The position numbers and the translations under genes were made by a program. DNA of 64,000 nt from Lates calcarifer (taxonomy: Eukaryota; Chordata; Actinopteri; Centropomidae): assembly GCF_001640805.2 (NCBI RefSeq), contig NC_066838.1:6404601-6468600 (forward strand), in the 5' to 3' direction. The notes below the pieces were generated by a model, which saw only the letters and a program-made list of their open reading frames with translations, was not told where the DNA came from and made no database searches. Shown in pieces: positions 51,464 through 62,600 of the stretch. Position 1 is the stretch's first letter; every line of letters starts with the position of its first letter.

Positions 51464-51727
51464 TACAGTACTGTGCAAAAGTTTTAGGCACTTCAGATGT
51501 TTTTACTCATATCCTTCATCAGTACCATTAGGGAGGTGTCTGATCAGTCCCAGATTAAAAGCATGACAATGAGATAATAGGAAATACTGGTCTGATTTAG
51601 GTTTTTTCTGTTCATTGCACTTTGCATGAGGCTAATTGATGAATAAAAATTAATCATGGGATTATTTTTGACAGCATCCTCATTTTACCTTTAGTGCCTA
51701 AAACTTTTGGTAAAACACAGTACTGTA
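51464..51727. mobile_element. Tc1/mariner-like MITE with TA ends
   Basis: Terminal inverted repeats lie at 51465-51491 (ACAGTACTGTGCAAAAGTTT, then TAGGCAC) and 51694-51726 (the reverse complement, carrying 6 extra bases). They are bounded by TA on both sides, the target duplication of Tc1/mariner elements. The 264-nt element has no open frame of note, so it is non-autonomous. The terminal motif is a familiar one in fish genomes. Confidence 0.7.
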
Positions 51728-52165
51728 GATTTACCAGATTTCATGGCAATCCATCCAGTACTATCAGCCTGTTGGTGAAGCTGGAGGAAAGTCAGGGGAT
51801 CAACAAAGTGGTCATGATTCATCATCTGGGGACCATGACCATCCATAATTTAATGGCAATCCATCCAATACTTATTGAGATCTTTCAGCTGGGACCAAAG
51901 TGGTGGACTAACTGTCCATAGATCCATGGAGCCATGGTTCACTTAAAACCACCAATATCAACCTGTTGGTGGCACTAGATGAAAAGATCAGCGGATCCCC
52001 AAAATCATACAGATTCATTTCTGGGCACCGTGTATATTTGTACCAAATAGTACAAAATAGTTTTTTTCTAAAACCAAAAATATCAACCTCATTGTGGCAT
52101 CAGAGGAAAAGTCAGGAGAATTCGTTCTCAATCAGGAATGCCTGTGTAAAATTGCGTGGAAATCT
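51728..52165 (+). repeat. dispersed teleost repeat (CATGGCAATCCATCC type), tandem copies
   Basis: The block TTTCATGGCAATCCATCCAG recurs as TTAATGGCAATCCATCCAAT. The block ATCAGCCTGTTGGTG, AGGAAAGTCAGG recurs twice more (near 51957 and 52080), so the unit is present about two and a half times in tandem. A block GGACCAAAGTGGTGGACTAA is shared with the copy at 57690. The MITE at 51464 directly adjoins or interrupts its left end. Confidence 0.65.
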
Positions 52166-52391
52166 TCTCAGCTAGCATGGCTGAAAAGAAAACCTATGGA
52201 TTACTTAATAATGAAAGTTAGTCTAGACTTTAGACTTGATTGACTCCCTCAGGGAAATTAAGTACTATTAGTTACTATTAGTTGCAGCAATACAACTCAA
52301 AATTCCTCCCTTTTTCCCACTCAGCTGTAATGTATCAGACCAAAACAAAACACAATATCATGTGTAGTAGTCTGAAGTTCACCCTGAGAGC

Positions 52392-52418
52392 TTTTTTTTT
52401 TTTTTTTTTTTTTTTTTT
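52392..52418 (-). repeat. T27 run, possible poly(A) tail of minus-strand retroposed sequence
   Basis: Twenty-seven T residues on the + strand are followed by about 190 nt that is open on the minus strand and reads towards the tail. This is the layout expected of a retroposed copy with its poly(A) tail. I do not recognise the parent sequence and found no clear target-site duplication. Confidence 0.35.
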
Positions 52419-53279
52419 GGGTTGGCCCAAACCTGTGCCACTCATTATGAATGATTTACTTCTTGGCTCCTCCACCTGTACATCACAGCGTGCCCAGCAG
52501 TGGAGCTCCTCAAACACTCCTGGAAGTGTACCAGCCAGAAAAACCTTACACCCACATCTTGCATCACCACACTGCACATTACTTGTGGTGCCTCCCGCTA
52601 GCAACATAACTGCAGGCTTGCTGCTACAAGTTGTTAGGGTTTTCCAGTGATAAACTGAAGGGGATCCGATGCTCTGGTATTCACTACCACCAACTCTGCC
52701 ATCATCAAAGAGCAGCTGGTGTTTGATCTGGCCTGGATCAAAAGGTGAAGGACAGAACTGTCCTGCGGTGCTACAGGAGACGTAGGGATGTCATGCAGAG
52801 AGAGATAGAGACTGCAGAGAGAGAATGCTGTAGTACCAAGCAGAGGCTGCTGTAATTGAAACCAAGGGGAGTCCATCTTGGGTCCTGAGGGGATTTCCCA
52901 AAAGGCCTCATCTACGTTGCTTCAAAGGCAAAAGCTACATGTCACCCTGCTCACAGATCTTTATCCTCCACAACCATTAAATCAGATAGAGATACAAGCA
53001 GGACCACATAATTATCACAGGCAAGTCAAGAAGACTTGAGGGGTGGAAGCTCTAAGAAGTTGGCGATGACCCTTCATTGGTTTTCCACAAGAGGGGTCTT
53101 AACTGACTGCTGAGTGTATTTTTTTTTTTTTTTTCTCAATCTCAACCCTGTTTGTGTCCAACTGGCTTTGTTCTATTGATGTTTGATGGCCAAGGAAGTA
53201 GCTTTTGGCCCTAATCATTTGAAAGCACATCATCTCCCTCCCGAAGCGCATTCTCATTAGCTTCAAAAGTGCATCAAAG

Positions 53280-53560
53280 AAAACAAAGTCAAGACCATGT
53301 GAAAGAAAGGAAGAAGAAGGCTACAGAAAGAGAGAGACACAAGGAGAGAGAGATCTGGTTTGCCTCACCATTCATCATCTGTCTTAAAGGCTTGGCTCAG
53401 ATCCCTCGTAGTGGAATATGTTGATGAGGAAGAAAGAAAGAATGGCAGCAAGGGAGATAGAAGGAAGGGGTGATTAACGGAGTGAAAGGAGGAGAGGAGG
53501 AGGGGCAGAAAGGAAATGAAGCAAGAGGAATGGAGGACAGACGGATGAAGAAAGAGGGTA
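53280..53560 (+). repeat. GA-rich purine tract
   Basis: Long stretches of GAGAGA, GAAAGAAG and GGAGGAGAGG dominate the + strand, with brief mixed sequence near 53360-53420. Confidence 0.6.
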
Positions 53561-54724
53561 AGAGCCAGACAATATTCTTCATCAGATCAATGCTGCATGT
53601 TGGAGGCCACAGCAGTAGCTCTGAGCGCAGAGATGCTGTGTATAGTCAATTAGACGAGCTGCTTCACCTCCTCCTGTCAGATGCTGGTTAAAGCTCCCGG
53701 CAGTCATGGCAGGTCCTCCTCTTCCTCCAGACGAGCTTCCTGTTTCTCTGTTTGTGTCTACATGAGTTTATATGATGAGCATGTGAGTGAAGCTGTTCAT
53801 TATTCAAGAAAAAAAGAATCAATTACTCAATGAAAATGTAGTCACATTACTTTACAAATTACTTAACTAGTCACTCATCAACAGAAATAACAAGTTGAAT
53901 TATTTGTTATCTAACTGCGGGTCACTCAGTCTAGCTTCATCAGAGCTGCATGTGATATCATGCTATCCCACACTGAGAAGCAGTACGGTATACAGGCAGT
54001 AATAAATCTCCATGGTGCGAGACTCAGGTCAGTGGAGTTATCAAAGTGCTGCTGTGTGACAAACACTTTACAGTGCCTTCCCACAACTCTAAAGCCACCA
54101 CATCTGCATATCACATCTTCTCCCAGCCTGTGGTTGGAGGTATTTACATGACAGAACCAGTTGATTCCTGATTGTGGTTTTATCAGTGGCTAGTCAGTGA
54201 CTGTCTCATGCGCTGTATGGGGGATAGTCTTGCATGCTTTACATGTAACAGTTCAGGGAAGCAGCTGTGTGGTGCTCCTTATCAGAGATAAACAAGTTCA
54301 CCAGGCAAGTTTTGCCAAACCAAACTAATTACTTTTCTCATGTAAAACGGAGATGTACTGCTTGGAAATGTGAAAAACATTTCTGGGAAAGCACAAATCT
54401 CACCTCTGTGTCACTTGTCCCAGTAAGTGTTTGAGTGCGGTGTGTTCTCCCCCTTGTTGTGCTGTGCCAAATCATAACAGTTTCATTATTGTTGTTTTAT
54501 TAATGTTGTAGTGGGTGTTTCTTTTTCCCCAAAAGCTACAAGGGGCAACAATAGGACTATTCCACACTCAAAAACAAACCTGGATAAGGTGTGAAAATGT
54601 TTTCAGAAACAAAATAACTTTGGTTTTGTTAGAGAAAACATTTCAGCATAACAAACTGGATGGTTTGGCAAATGCACCTCTGCTTGTTATTCCCCATCTC
54701 CAATAAAGAGCAGTCACAGCTGCT

Positions 54725-55070
54725 TTTGTAAAGGAAGCATCCATTATCTATACCGCTTAAGGGTCACGGGGGCTGGAGCCTATCCCAGCTGACACTGGGC
54801 GAGAGGTGGGGTACACCCTGTACAGATCACCAGTCCATCACAGGGCCAACATATAGAGACAAACAACCGTTCACACTCACATTCACACCTACAGGCAATT
54901 TAGAGTCACCACTTCCAATTAACCTAATCTGCATGTCTTTGAACAGTGGGAGGAAGCTGGAGTACCTGAAGAGAGCCCACACAGGCACAGGGAGAACATG
55001 CAAACTCCACACAGAAAAGCCCCGGGCGAACCAGTGCTAAACACTGCACCATCGTGCCACCCTCCATCCT
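54725..55070 (+). repeat. dispersed teleost repeat (CCATTATCTATACCGCTTA type)
   Basis: It contains CATCCATTATCTATACCGCT, GGGGCTGGAGCCTATCCCAG, GAGAGGTGGGGTACACCCTG, TCACATTCACACCTAC, GGCAATTTAGAGTCACC, TGCATGTCTTTGAACAGTGG and GAGAACATGCAAACTCCACA in order. This is among the most frequent interspersed repeats in fish genomes. I suspect a link to LINE 3' ends but cannot confirm it. Confidence 0.8.
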
Positions 55071-57689
55071 TCAATCCAACTCCTGCTAAATCCATTGAGC
55101 AGACTTCCCAAAAGTAAGTTGTGTTTTTGTTATTTATGTGAAACACTGTACACTTTGGGATGCAACACAAATTTGACAAAAATGTTATACTGTAAAATAT
55201 AAATGTGTTGATGGAGTGAAATGAAATCATATACCGATATAACAAGAGTAACTGTAATTACCAAACTGCAAACTGTGAACCCACTGATATCTCTGCATTT
55301 TAGCAAAAATCAATGCAAACTAAAAAGTCCAAATATTTTATCTGGTATTGAGTAAACTGCTGTGATCAGATCAGTTTGCTGCACATACACATATTAAAGT
55401 AAGTCACATTTTGGCTGCAGTATCACTACTGTACATTCAGCTTTATTCTGTTTTCTTTCAAGATATCCATCTTTGTCTCTGGTAAATCTGTAAACCAGTT
55501 CAAACTGCATTCAACACAGTGAAAATAATCCCACCGTATTGGCATGTTTCACCTGTTCTAAATGCATACTAAGTGGATTTCTGCTGTGAGTGGCTTATAA
55601 ACAGCTTACAAAGTGACCCATCTCTCTTCAGCTCAACAAGACGCGAAGGTCACGGCCTCCTGAATGCAGCTGCCAAAATCCAGCAGCAATGGTGCCTCTG
55701 AAACCTCGGGGAGCTGCTTTGGAAGGACATACCTGAATGAGTCTGACTGATGAGGTGATACATATAGTAACAGCTATTAGGTTAATATGCAGAAAAATGT
55801 TCTTTCTGGTGTTGCTTAATATCAACTGCCATGCAATAGATCTGACTGCAGATTTACAGACCTACTGCCAGAGGGCAGATATCCACAAATATCCTCAACT
55901 TTCAGACACAATGGAAATGTAATAGAATGAAATCAGAGAGAGGGTGGGTTATCTACAGATACATGCACTGATGCAGGTTACCAAACAGAACATGAGAATG
56001 AGTTGGATAATTTCAATATCCAGTTAATGAAAGCTTTTATAGGTAGTATGACGTAGCCCAACCCTAACCCTAGAAAACGCTGAGTTTGCACAGGCCTTGA
56101 TAGAAACGGACAAAGAAAAGAGCAGAGCAGAGTGTCAAAGGTGGAAAATGTCGTAACTGTCATAATAACTAACCACGCTCATTTCAAGTGATTGTAGAAT
56201 GGAGACAAACTTGCTTATTACTCCTACTTGAAGAAAATGCAATTTTAAGATTAAATACATAATTGCATATTGAGACGGTCATTTCTGCAGCATTTTTCAC
56301 CAAGACTGGTGTGTATGCATGCGTGCGCGCTCTTACAGTCCATTTTTAGCACAAGTAGTCACCAGATATGGTGAGCTAAGGGGAGCGAGTGTGATTGATT
56401 GAGAGAATGAGTGAGTCCGACTGAGTTTGAGGGAGTATGTGTGCACCAGTAGCCTCTAATAAAGTATTAGCAGGACAAGCAATTTGCTTCTTTGCCAGGC
56501 TCCTTGGCATGAAAAGAAGGACTTTTACAATAATGAGAGACGCAGAAGAGGCAGTGGAAATGAACTCTTATCTCAACCAAAAGAGGAAAAGAGGGAGACT
56601 TAAATAGCATAATATATCAGCATAGCGCACGGGGGGAGAGAGAGATAAACAGAGACAGAGAAAAGGAAAGCTGATTATTCGAACGTTAGCCCTTTTTAAC
56701 CTATGGTTAGGAGTGAACAAGTTACACTGAAGAAACATATATGGTAACACAGCCCCTGCAGAATCACAGACAATCAAATATGTCTAGATTACATTTCATT
56801 ATTACACTGAAAAACAGTCAAACACAGTGATGAATAAGACAATTGAATCCTCACATGGGAAACATGAATAAACCCTCACAACCAGTTCCACAAATCAGAA
56901 AACCTGGACATGATTAAAAATTAAGAGCTGCTCCACTGGTTAGAAATATGAGCCAGATTTTATTCAAATCACTGAATATTTTAACTTGTCACCAACTGCC
57001 AAATCAAAAAATATCCTGTTCTACCTGGAGGACACCCCTGGGTGCTCTGTCACCTTTCCCAATTTATTATTAATGCTTCCGATTTTAGATTTTTATTTAG
57101 ATTAGAATGCAATACATTTAACCTTGAGAAATTATTTGTCTTTATTACAACTTGAGTCTCATTTTTATAATTTTGATGGTTCATTTCAATTACAATCAAG
57201 CTAATAGCTGGTTAGCATTAGCTACAACAAAGGCCAACAAGACGACAAACAGCTGAACAACTGGAAAGTTTCGCTAGACTATCTAAATCACTTTTTTTTG
57301 GCAGTAAAGCTAAGTGTGTCTAAAATGTTGGTAATTATCCTCTTTTACACAGGCACAACTACATAAAGTATTTAGGTCAAATGAATCAAAAGTCTGTAAC
57401 TGTGATGATATATATTTTTTTTTTTTTTTTATTTTTTTTTTTTTTTGTGTGTTGTTTGTTGTGTTGTTACTAACCTGTCTTTACTGATCATATGATCATC
57501 TCAGCTTATGTTATTGTCTGTAAGTAATTTAAGTGATACACATCTCAGCATGTAACTTGGTGAGTATAGTGATGATACAGCCACTGCTCTGTGAGCCTGC
57601 ACAGAGGTGCTCTGAGCAAAATGCCAGCACCAGTAATAGTAACATGCATTACAAATGACAACGCTACAGTAACATGCTGTAATGTTAGT
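55071..57689. other. gene-free stretch
   Basis: AT-rich sequence in which no gene was recognised. It contains a T-rich run (57415-57446, one A interruption) and a two-unit CCCTAA run (56060-56072). Confidence 0.6.
57415..57446 (+). repeat. poly(T) run with one A
   Basis: Sixteen T, one A, fifteen T. No retroelement body was recognised beside it. Confidence 0.85.
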
Positions 57690-57890
57690 TAGAATTAGGG
57701 GATCACCAAAGTCAGTAGGCCCTATCCTCTGGTGACCATGAATGACCATGAATCTCTTAAAGGAGATCTCTGATCTCAATGGGGCTTCCTGGTTAAACAA
57801 AGGTAAATAATGTCTGTACAAAATTCATGGTAATTCCTTCCAATGGTTGCTGAGATATCTCAGTGTGGACCAAAGTGGTGGAGCAATCAA
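57690..57890 (+). repeat. dispersed teleost repeat (CATGGCAATCCATCC type), forward copy
   Basis: GGGGATCACCAAAGTCAGTAGG, CCTCTGGTGACCATGAATG, TCTGTACAAAATTCATGGTA and GTGGACCAAAGTGGTGGAGC follow the order of the family at 51728. Confidence 0.65.
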
Positions 57891-59106
57891 CCAGGTAACA
57901 TCACTGTCCAATTGCAGTTTGAGACTGTCACTGCTCGTGGGCAGAATAAAGGAAATCAGAAGCTAAAAGACATGTGTTGAATCTTTTACACTGATTCAGA
58001 CCTTTAGTCTGTTTTTAGTCTGAGTTGGTTTTAGATGATTACATGGCATTTAGGCAACATCCTATTATGAGAAATACAGTGGCTCTGTGTTTTTCAGGGC
58101 AGTGTTGTGGCCCACTGTTAGCTCCCACCAACCACTGGCTTAACTCTCTGAAGAAAAGCCCTGTATTTTCTTTTACCACATTTTATCAGTGTCTTGTGCT
58201 TTAAATTTTCATGCACTGAGGGACTGTGGGGTGGTGGGCGTGTAGCACCAGAACAAACACTGGAAGTGACTCAGACGAGCTGGATGCCAGCCTGCATTCA
58301 GTAACAGAGGACCACAGGCCTCCTCCAACACCCATCACACCAGGTACTGAAAGACCGGCGCTGCAGGAAGCCAAGGAGGAGGAGGAGGGGAGATGAGAGC
58401 AGAAAGTTTTTGTCCTGGGTTTGAGGCCAAAAATAGCAAAATGTACTACTGCAGCATGTGTCACTTTGAAAACTGTGAAGTTGCAGAAGATGAGGCATAG
58501 GGATTTGTGTTTTTTTTTAATCTGTGGTGGTGAAATTGATTGGAATCTTTATGAACACCTACTGGTACTGTGTAAGGTGACCGTATGCTGTTTTCTCAGA
58601 ATATAACTGGATTTTTTTGGATCTGGCCTGGAAAATGATCTTTTGTAAAATTCATCCTCGTACTAAAAAATAATATTCAGTGATGTTCCTGCAGAATCTT
58701 AAACTTGCCAGAGTGGAAAAGCTTCTGTAGCTGTAGGTTCAGGGATTCTCATCGTAGTATTGGTTAATTCCGCGATGAATATGTAATCAAACTGTACCAG
58801 ACCAGATATGGACTGCACTGACTGGCAGATATCTGATCTTTCACTCTTAAAGTCTGCCTGGGAGCCATACATCAGCTCCATGTTAATACTGTACTGTACT
58901 TTTTTTTTGCATCAAATACCTACTTCCTTTGCAGTCAAATGAATAGAAATCTTTTTAAGTCATAATGAAAAAAGATGAAAAGTATGAGCAGCCTGTGAAA
59001 TTGTGTACCCTCGCTATATCTCCTCAAAGCTAACTTTATTGTTCATTGCCATGGCAAGGATAAATTAGAAAAGCTGCCAAAGAAGGTCATTTTTCATGTC
59101 ATTTTT

Positions 59107-59662
59107 TATCCTGCTCCCTCTCTTCCTTCTTTCCCTTTTCTCTCACACCTCCTGCCACCTTCTTTCTTTTCCCAACTTTGTAAATGTAAGGCTTCAGCTC
59201 TCTGGTTTTCCCTCCATCATTCTTTCTCTCTCCCTCTAACATCCTCTCCCGCCTCTTCCTCTCTCCTCCTCCTTCTCCTCCTCTCATCTCTCTATCTCCG
59301 TCATTGCCTCGTCCCTCCTGCTCCAGCTCTCCTCCCTGTCTTCGCCCTCCCTTCTCCTCTTTCCTTTTCTTTCTCGGCGTGAAATGTGTAGCTCATTAGT
59401 TTGCTCGCCACACCGTCTCATGTCAGTCTGTCCTTCACATCTCACTGCACTGCTAAGAAGTCATTTACGCCGCCATGTAGCCCACCCCCCTACCCTTCCC
59501 TGCCCCTCCATCTCCTTCCCTGCAAACCCCACCACCATCAGTCTCCATATGGTTTCATCATCATTTTGCAGTTGCACAAGAAAAAGACATTCCAACCCCT
59601 CCAACCTCCCCCCGCCTCCCCCTCTTCCTCCTCCTCCTCCTCCTCCTCCCTCCTCCTCCTCC
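59107..59662 (+). repeat. long polypyrimidine-rich tract with CCT repeats
   Basis: Most of about 550 nt is C and T on the + strand, including TCTTCC, CTCTCC and CCTCCT units, with a cleaner CCT array at 59626-59662. A mixed island at 59380-59580 divides it. Confidence 0.75.
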
Positions 59663-59965
59663 ACTCTGAATATACCCTGTAAAACAGAAGCATGTGAAGG
59701 GTGAGGCTCAAGACTTGAAGGAGGAGGGAGGGGCGAGGGGATCAGGATTATCCCGAGCGTAATGATACAGCACTTTGATAGAGCAGAGGGAGCAGGCAAA
59801 AAGAGAGGAAAAGGAGAGGGAGGAGAGGGAAGAGTGAAAGAATAAAGCTTAAGCTGCTCCCAAAAATCATGTAAATGCAGAGATAATAAAGGAACTGTTT
59901 GGCATTCATGGGAGTGGGTGGCAAATCAGTAGGGAGAAATCTCAGTGAGAATGTTGACTAATGCC

Positions 59966-59967
<2 letters not shown>

Positions 59968-60021
<54 letters not shown>
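59968..60021 (+). repeat. CT microsatellite, about 27 units
   Basis: Uninterrupted CT run of 54 nt. Confidence 0.95.
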
Positions 60022-60023
<2 letters not shown>

Positions 60024-60389
60024 CTTCAGAGCCAGCAGGGTGTCTGGGTATCTTTTAAGGAGGTGGTGAGCAGGGGAAGGGGGTGGTGAGGTGGTAGGAC
60101 AGGGCCCTGGAAGACACTTGACGGCATGAAAGTCAAATCTTCTCTATGAAGAGTTAAAGTTGCAACATGTAACATTTTGTACTTTAACATTTACAGTCAA
60201 ATGAAGCAATGATCATGAAATACACTGCATTCTTATACACAGTATGTTACATGTTACATATGTGAGCTACATGAGAGAAATGCTGCTCACACAGTAACAC
60301 GTCAGGAGTAGAGCTGCATTGTGCTGCCTAACCTTTTACCTTAGATACTTTAAGAGTGTGTTGCTGCCAACAATTTTGTACTTTTACTG

Positions 60390-60510
60390 AAGGGAAAAGT
60401 TTGACATTCTGGGAAATACAAAAAGACATGATGTGAGAAGAGTATTAGTCTTCTCATCTAACTCTTGGCAAGGAAGCTAATGCATGTATATCCCAAAACT
60501 TTTCTTTTTA
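60390..60510 (+). repeat. dispersed teleost repeat (GGAACAGTTC type), short inverted form
   Basis: Left arm AGTTTGACATTCTGGGAAATA is followed after about 45 nt by CTTCTCATCTAACTCTTGGC and a terminal CCCAAAACTT, the reverse of the left arm of the same family. The two ends sit close together, as in an internally deleted copy. Confidence 0.55.
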
Positions 60511-62296
60511 AGTTGCATCAGTTGATTTTTTTGGCAGTAGAAAACACAACATCTGACATATTAACACCTCATAAAGTTGACATGTCAAGCATTTGCCTAT
60601 TTTCACATCCAGCAGACACAAGACAGGATTAGCATTCATTTGGAGTTGTGTTTCTCACCACCTGATGGATTTAAGTCCAATATTGACTCTAGTTGTAGCT
60701 CTGTTTTGGTCTAAGTCCTTAGAGACATATCTGGCTCTTTCCACCATGTTCACCAGCTACTGTGTCTGTCTGCTGTTGGGTACAGAGTTGGTGGTGTACA
60801 GAGTGTTTATCAGAGCTTTTTTATTGCTGAAACCAGCTGCCTGATGCTGCTGGAGGGATGCTGATAAAAGCAGAGTTTGCAGGCCAGAAAACAATGAGCT
60901 AAAACAGACTTATGGTCTCCTCAGAGCTGAGAGGGACTGCAGAGTCAGTGGTCATTTTCGGTCACAGAAAAATTATCTGATCCATTTTCAATATAAAAAA
61001 CATAGATTATTGCAGGTTTAAGTAACATTTTAAATTTCATAGTTTTACTTTAAGTTAAGAATGGTGTCTTTTACTTTAATGAAAGTAGTAGTAGTAGTAG
61101 GCATTGTTCTCTCCCCATCTCTACTTATAAGGGTGTCTCGGTGGATTTATTGAAGGGTGCAACATTTCCTGTACTGGACATATTATATACATTTTATAAT
61201 AACTCTGAAATCTTTTAGATCTATTTGTGCTGGAGAAACAAATGTAGCTAATGGATTTATTTACGGCCTAAAAGCAGATTTCCTGCCAAATTTGACCGTC
61301 TTAGTCATGGTTTTGTCTGTTTACAATATAAGAACTCACTGTCAATATGACTATTATTTATTAACAATTCTGATATTCTCTCTTCTCTCTCCCTGAGGGA
61401 AAGGGAAATCTTTAAGATAAAGCAGGTGTGAGTGTAATCATTTCATTGTTGAGGGCAAACACTGAGTTTAAACACCACGATTCATCACATCACACATGGA
61501 TAACTGATATGGTTCCAACTATCAGACGTGTCAAAGCTCTTTTAAATATATTCATTGCCTGCCCCAGGAGAACAGAACTACAGAGACATTTCAGTGGAAA
61601 GCACCATATCCAATATCCCCACATGATTAGACCATCACCAGCAGCCTTTACTGATGACACCAGACAGAATTTGTGCCATATTCTGAATTTTATTATAAAC
61701 ATTTCACAGCAGCAGCACTCATTTGTCCAGTTTTGTGGTGAATCTATCCTCTGTCGCTTCATCTTCATATTGACAGGAGTGAATAGCAGGGATTGTAATG
61801 TTATGGCACCTTTCTTGCTCTCTAGATACTCTGTAGACTCTAGACACTGCAGTGTCAAATCCTTACTAAGACCGAATCATCTCTTAGATTGGAGTGACAC
61901 CAGCAGTCATATCATAATCATCAGGCCAAGTCAGTTTTTTTTTCTTCTTCAGGACTAGTTATAATTTTTAGGTTATTTCATTCCACATTACTCCCACACC
62001 ACCACTATTATCATCACTGGTCTGAGAGAGTGGTATGACAGTATACAACACATAAAAACACATAAAAGTACAAATAAAAACAACCAAAAGAAAAATGATC
62101 AGTTATACACTACAGTACGTCTTGTTTCTATACAGCCACAACACTTGACAGTGCAGTTATTCAAGCAACACTAATGACTAATCACACAAAAGAAATAGGC
62201 CCTCCACAAATTTCACAAAATGTGATCAACTTCATTTTTATAGTGCTTTAAAAACTAATTGCGCTTAACTAATTAAGCATTTAAACAGCAATTGTA

Positions 62297-62600
62297 GAAG
62301 TATTCAAATCCTTAAGTAAAAGTGGTAATACTGCAATGTAAAAATATAATGTAATAATAGTCAAGTAAAGGTACAATTACCACTATCAGCATTTTAATGT
62401 AGCAGCTGATCAAGATGAAGCTAAAGCTGCTTTATAGACAGTACTGTCTGATAGTCTAATCTGTATCAATGGATCATATTTAATGGGTTGATCATACTGT
62501 AAAACAGCTGTCAAATAGTGAAGTACAAAGTATAAATAGTAAATAGTTGCCCTGAAACAAGGTGGATTACAAGTATAAAGTAACATGTGATGCTGTTACG
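62297..62600 (+). repeat. dispersed teleost repeat (GTACTTAAGTA type), long copy
   Basis: TGTAGAAGTATTCAAATCCTT, AAGTAAAAGTGGTAATACTGC, AATGTAAAAATATAATG, CATTTTAATGTAGCAGCTG and, at the right end, CAAGTATAAAGTAACATG follow the order of a repeat very common in percomorph fish. A reverse fragment lies at 32738. Confidence 0.65.

Larger units (their letters stand above)
52166..54724. other. gene-free stretch, possible old insertions
   Basis: It holds a T27 run (52392-52418), T-rich and GA-rich tracts (53117-53134, 53280-53560), and an open but unrecognised segment beside the T27 run. Nothing resembles a known gene. Confidence 0.5.
57891..62296. other. gene-free stretch with pyrimidine tracts
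   Basis: The main contents are the pyrimidine tract (59107-59662), the CT microsatellite (59968-60021), the short repeat at 60390 and a GTA run (61087-61101). A 176-codon open frame (61428-61958, GTG start) matches nothing I know. Confidence 0.55.

Noticed and set aside
59384..59704. Proline/serine-rich open frames in the pyrimidine tract
   Set aside because: They are translations of CCT/CTC repeats, which simply lack stop codons.
61428..61958. Longest open frame in the window (176 codons, + strand)
   Set aside because: It starts at GTG, has no recognisable domain or splice context, and overlaps a 122-codon antisense frame. By a rough estimate for this composition, one or so frames near this length can arise by chance.
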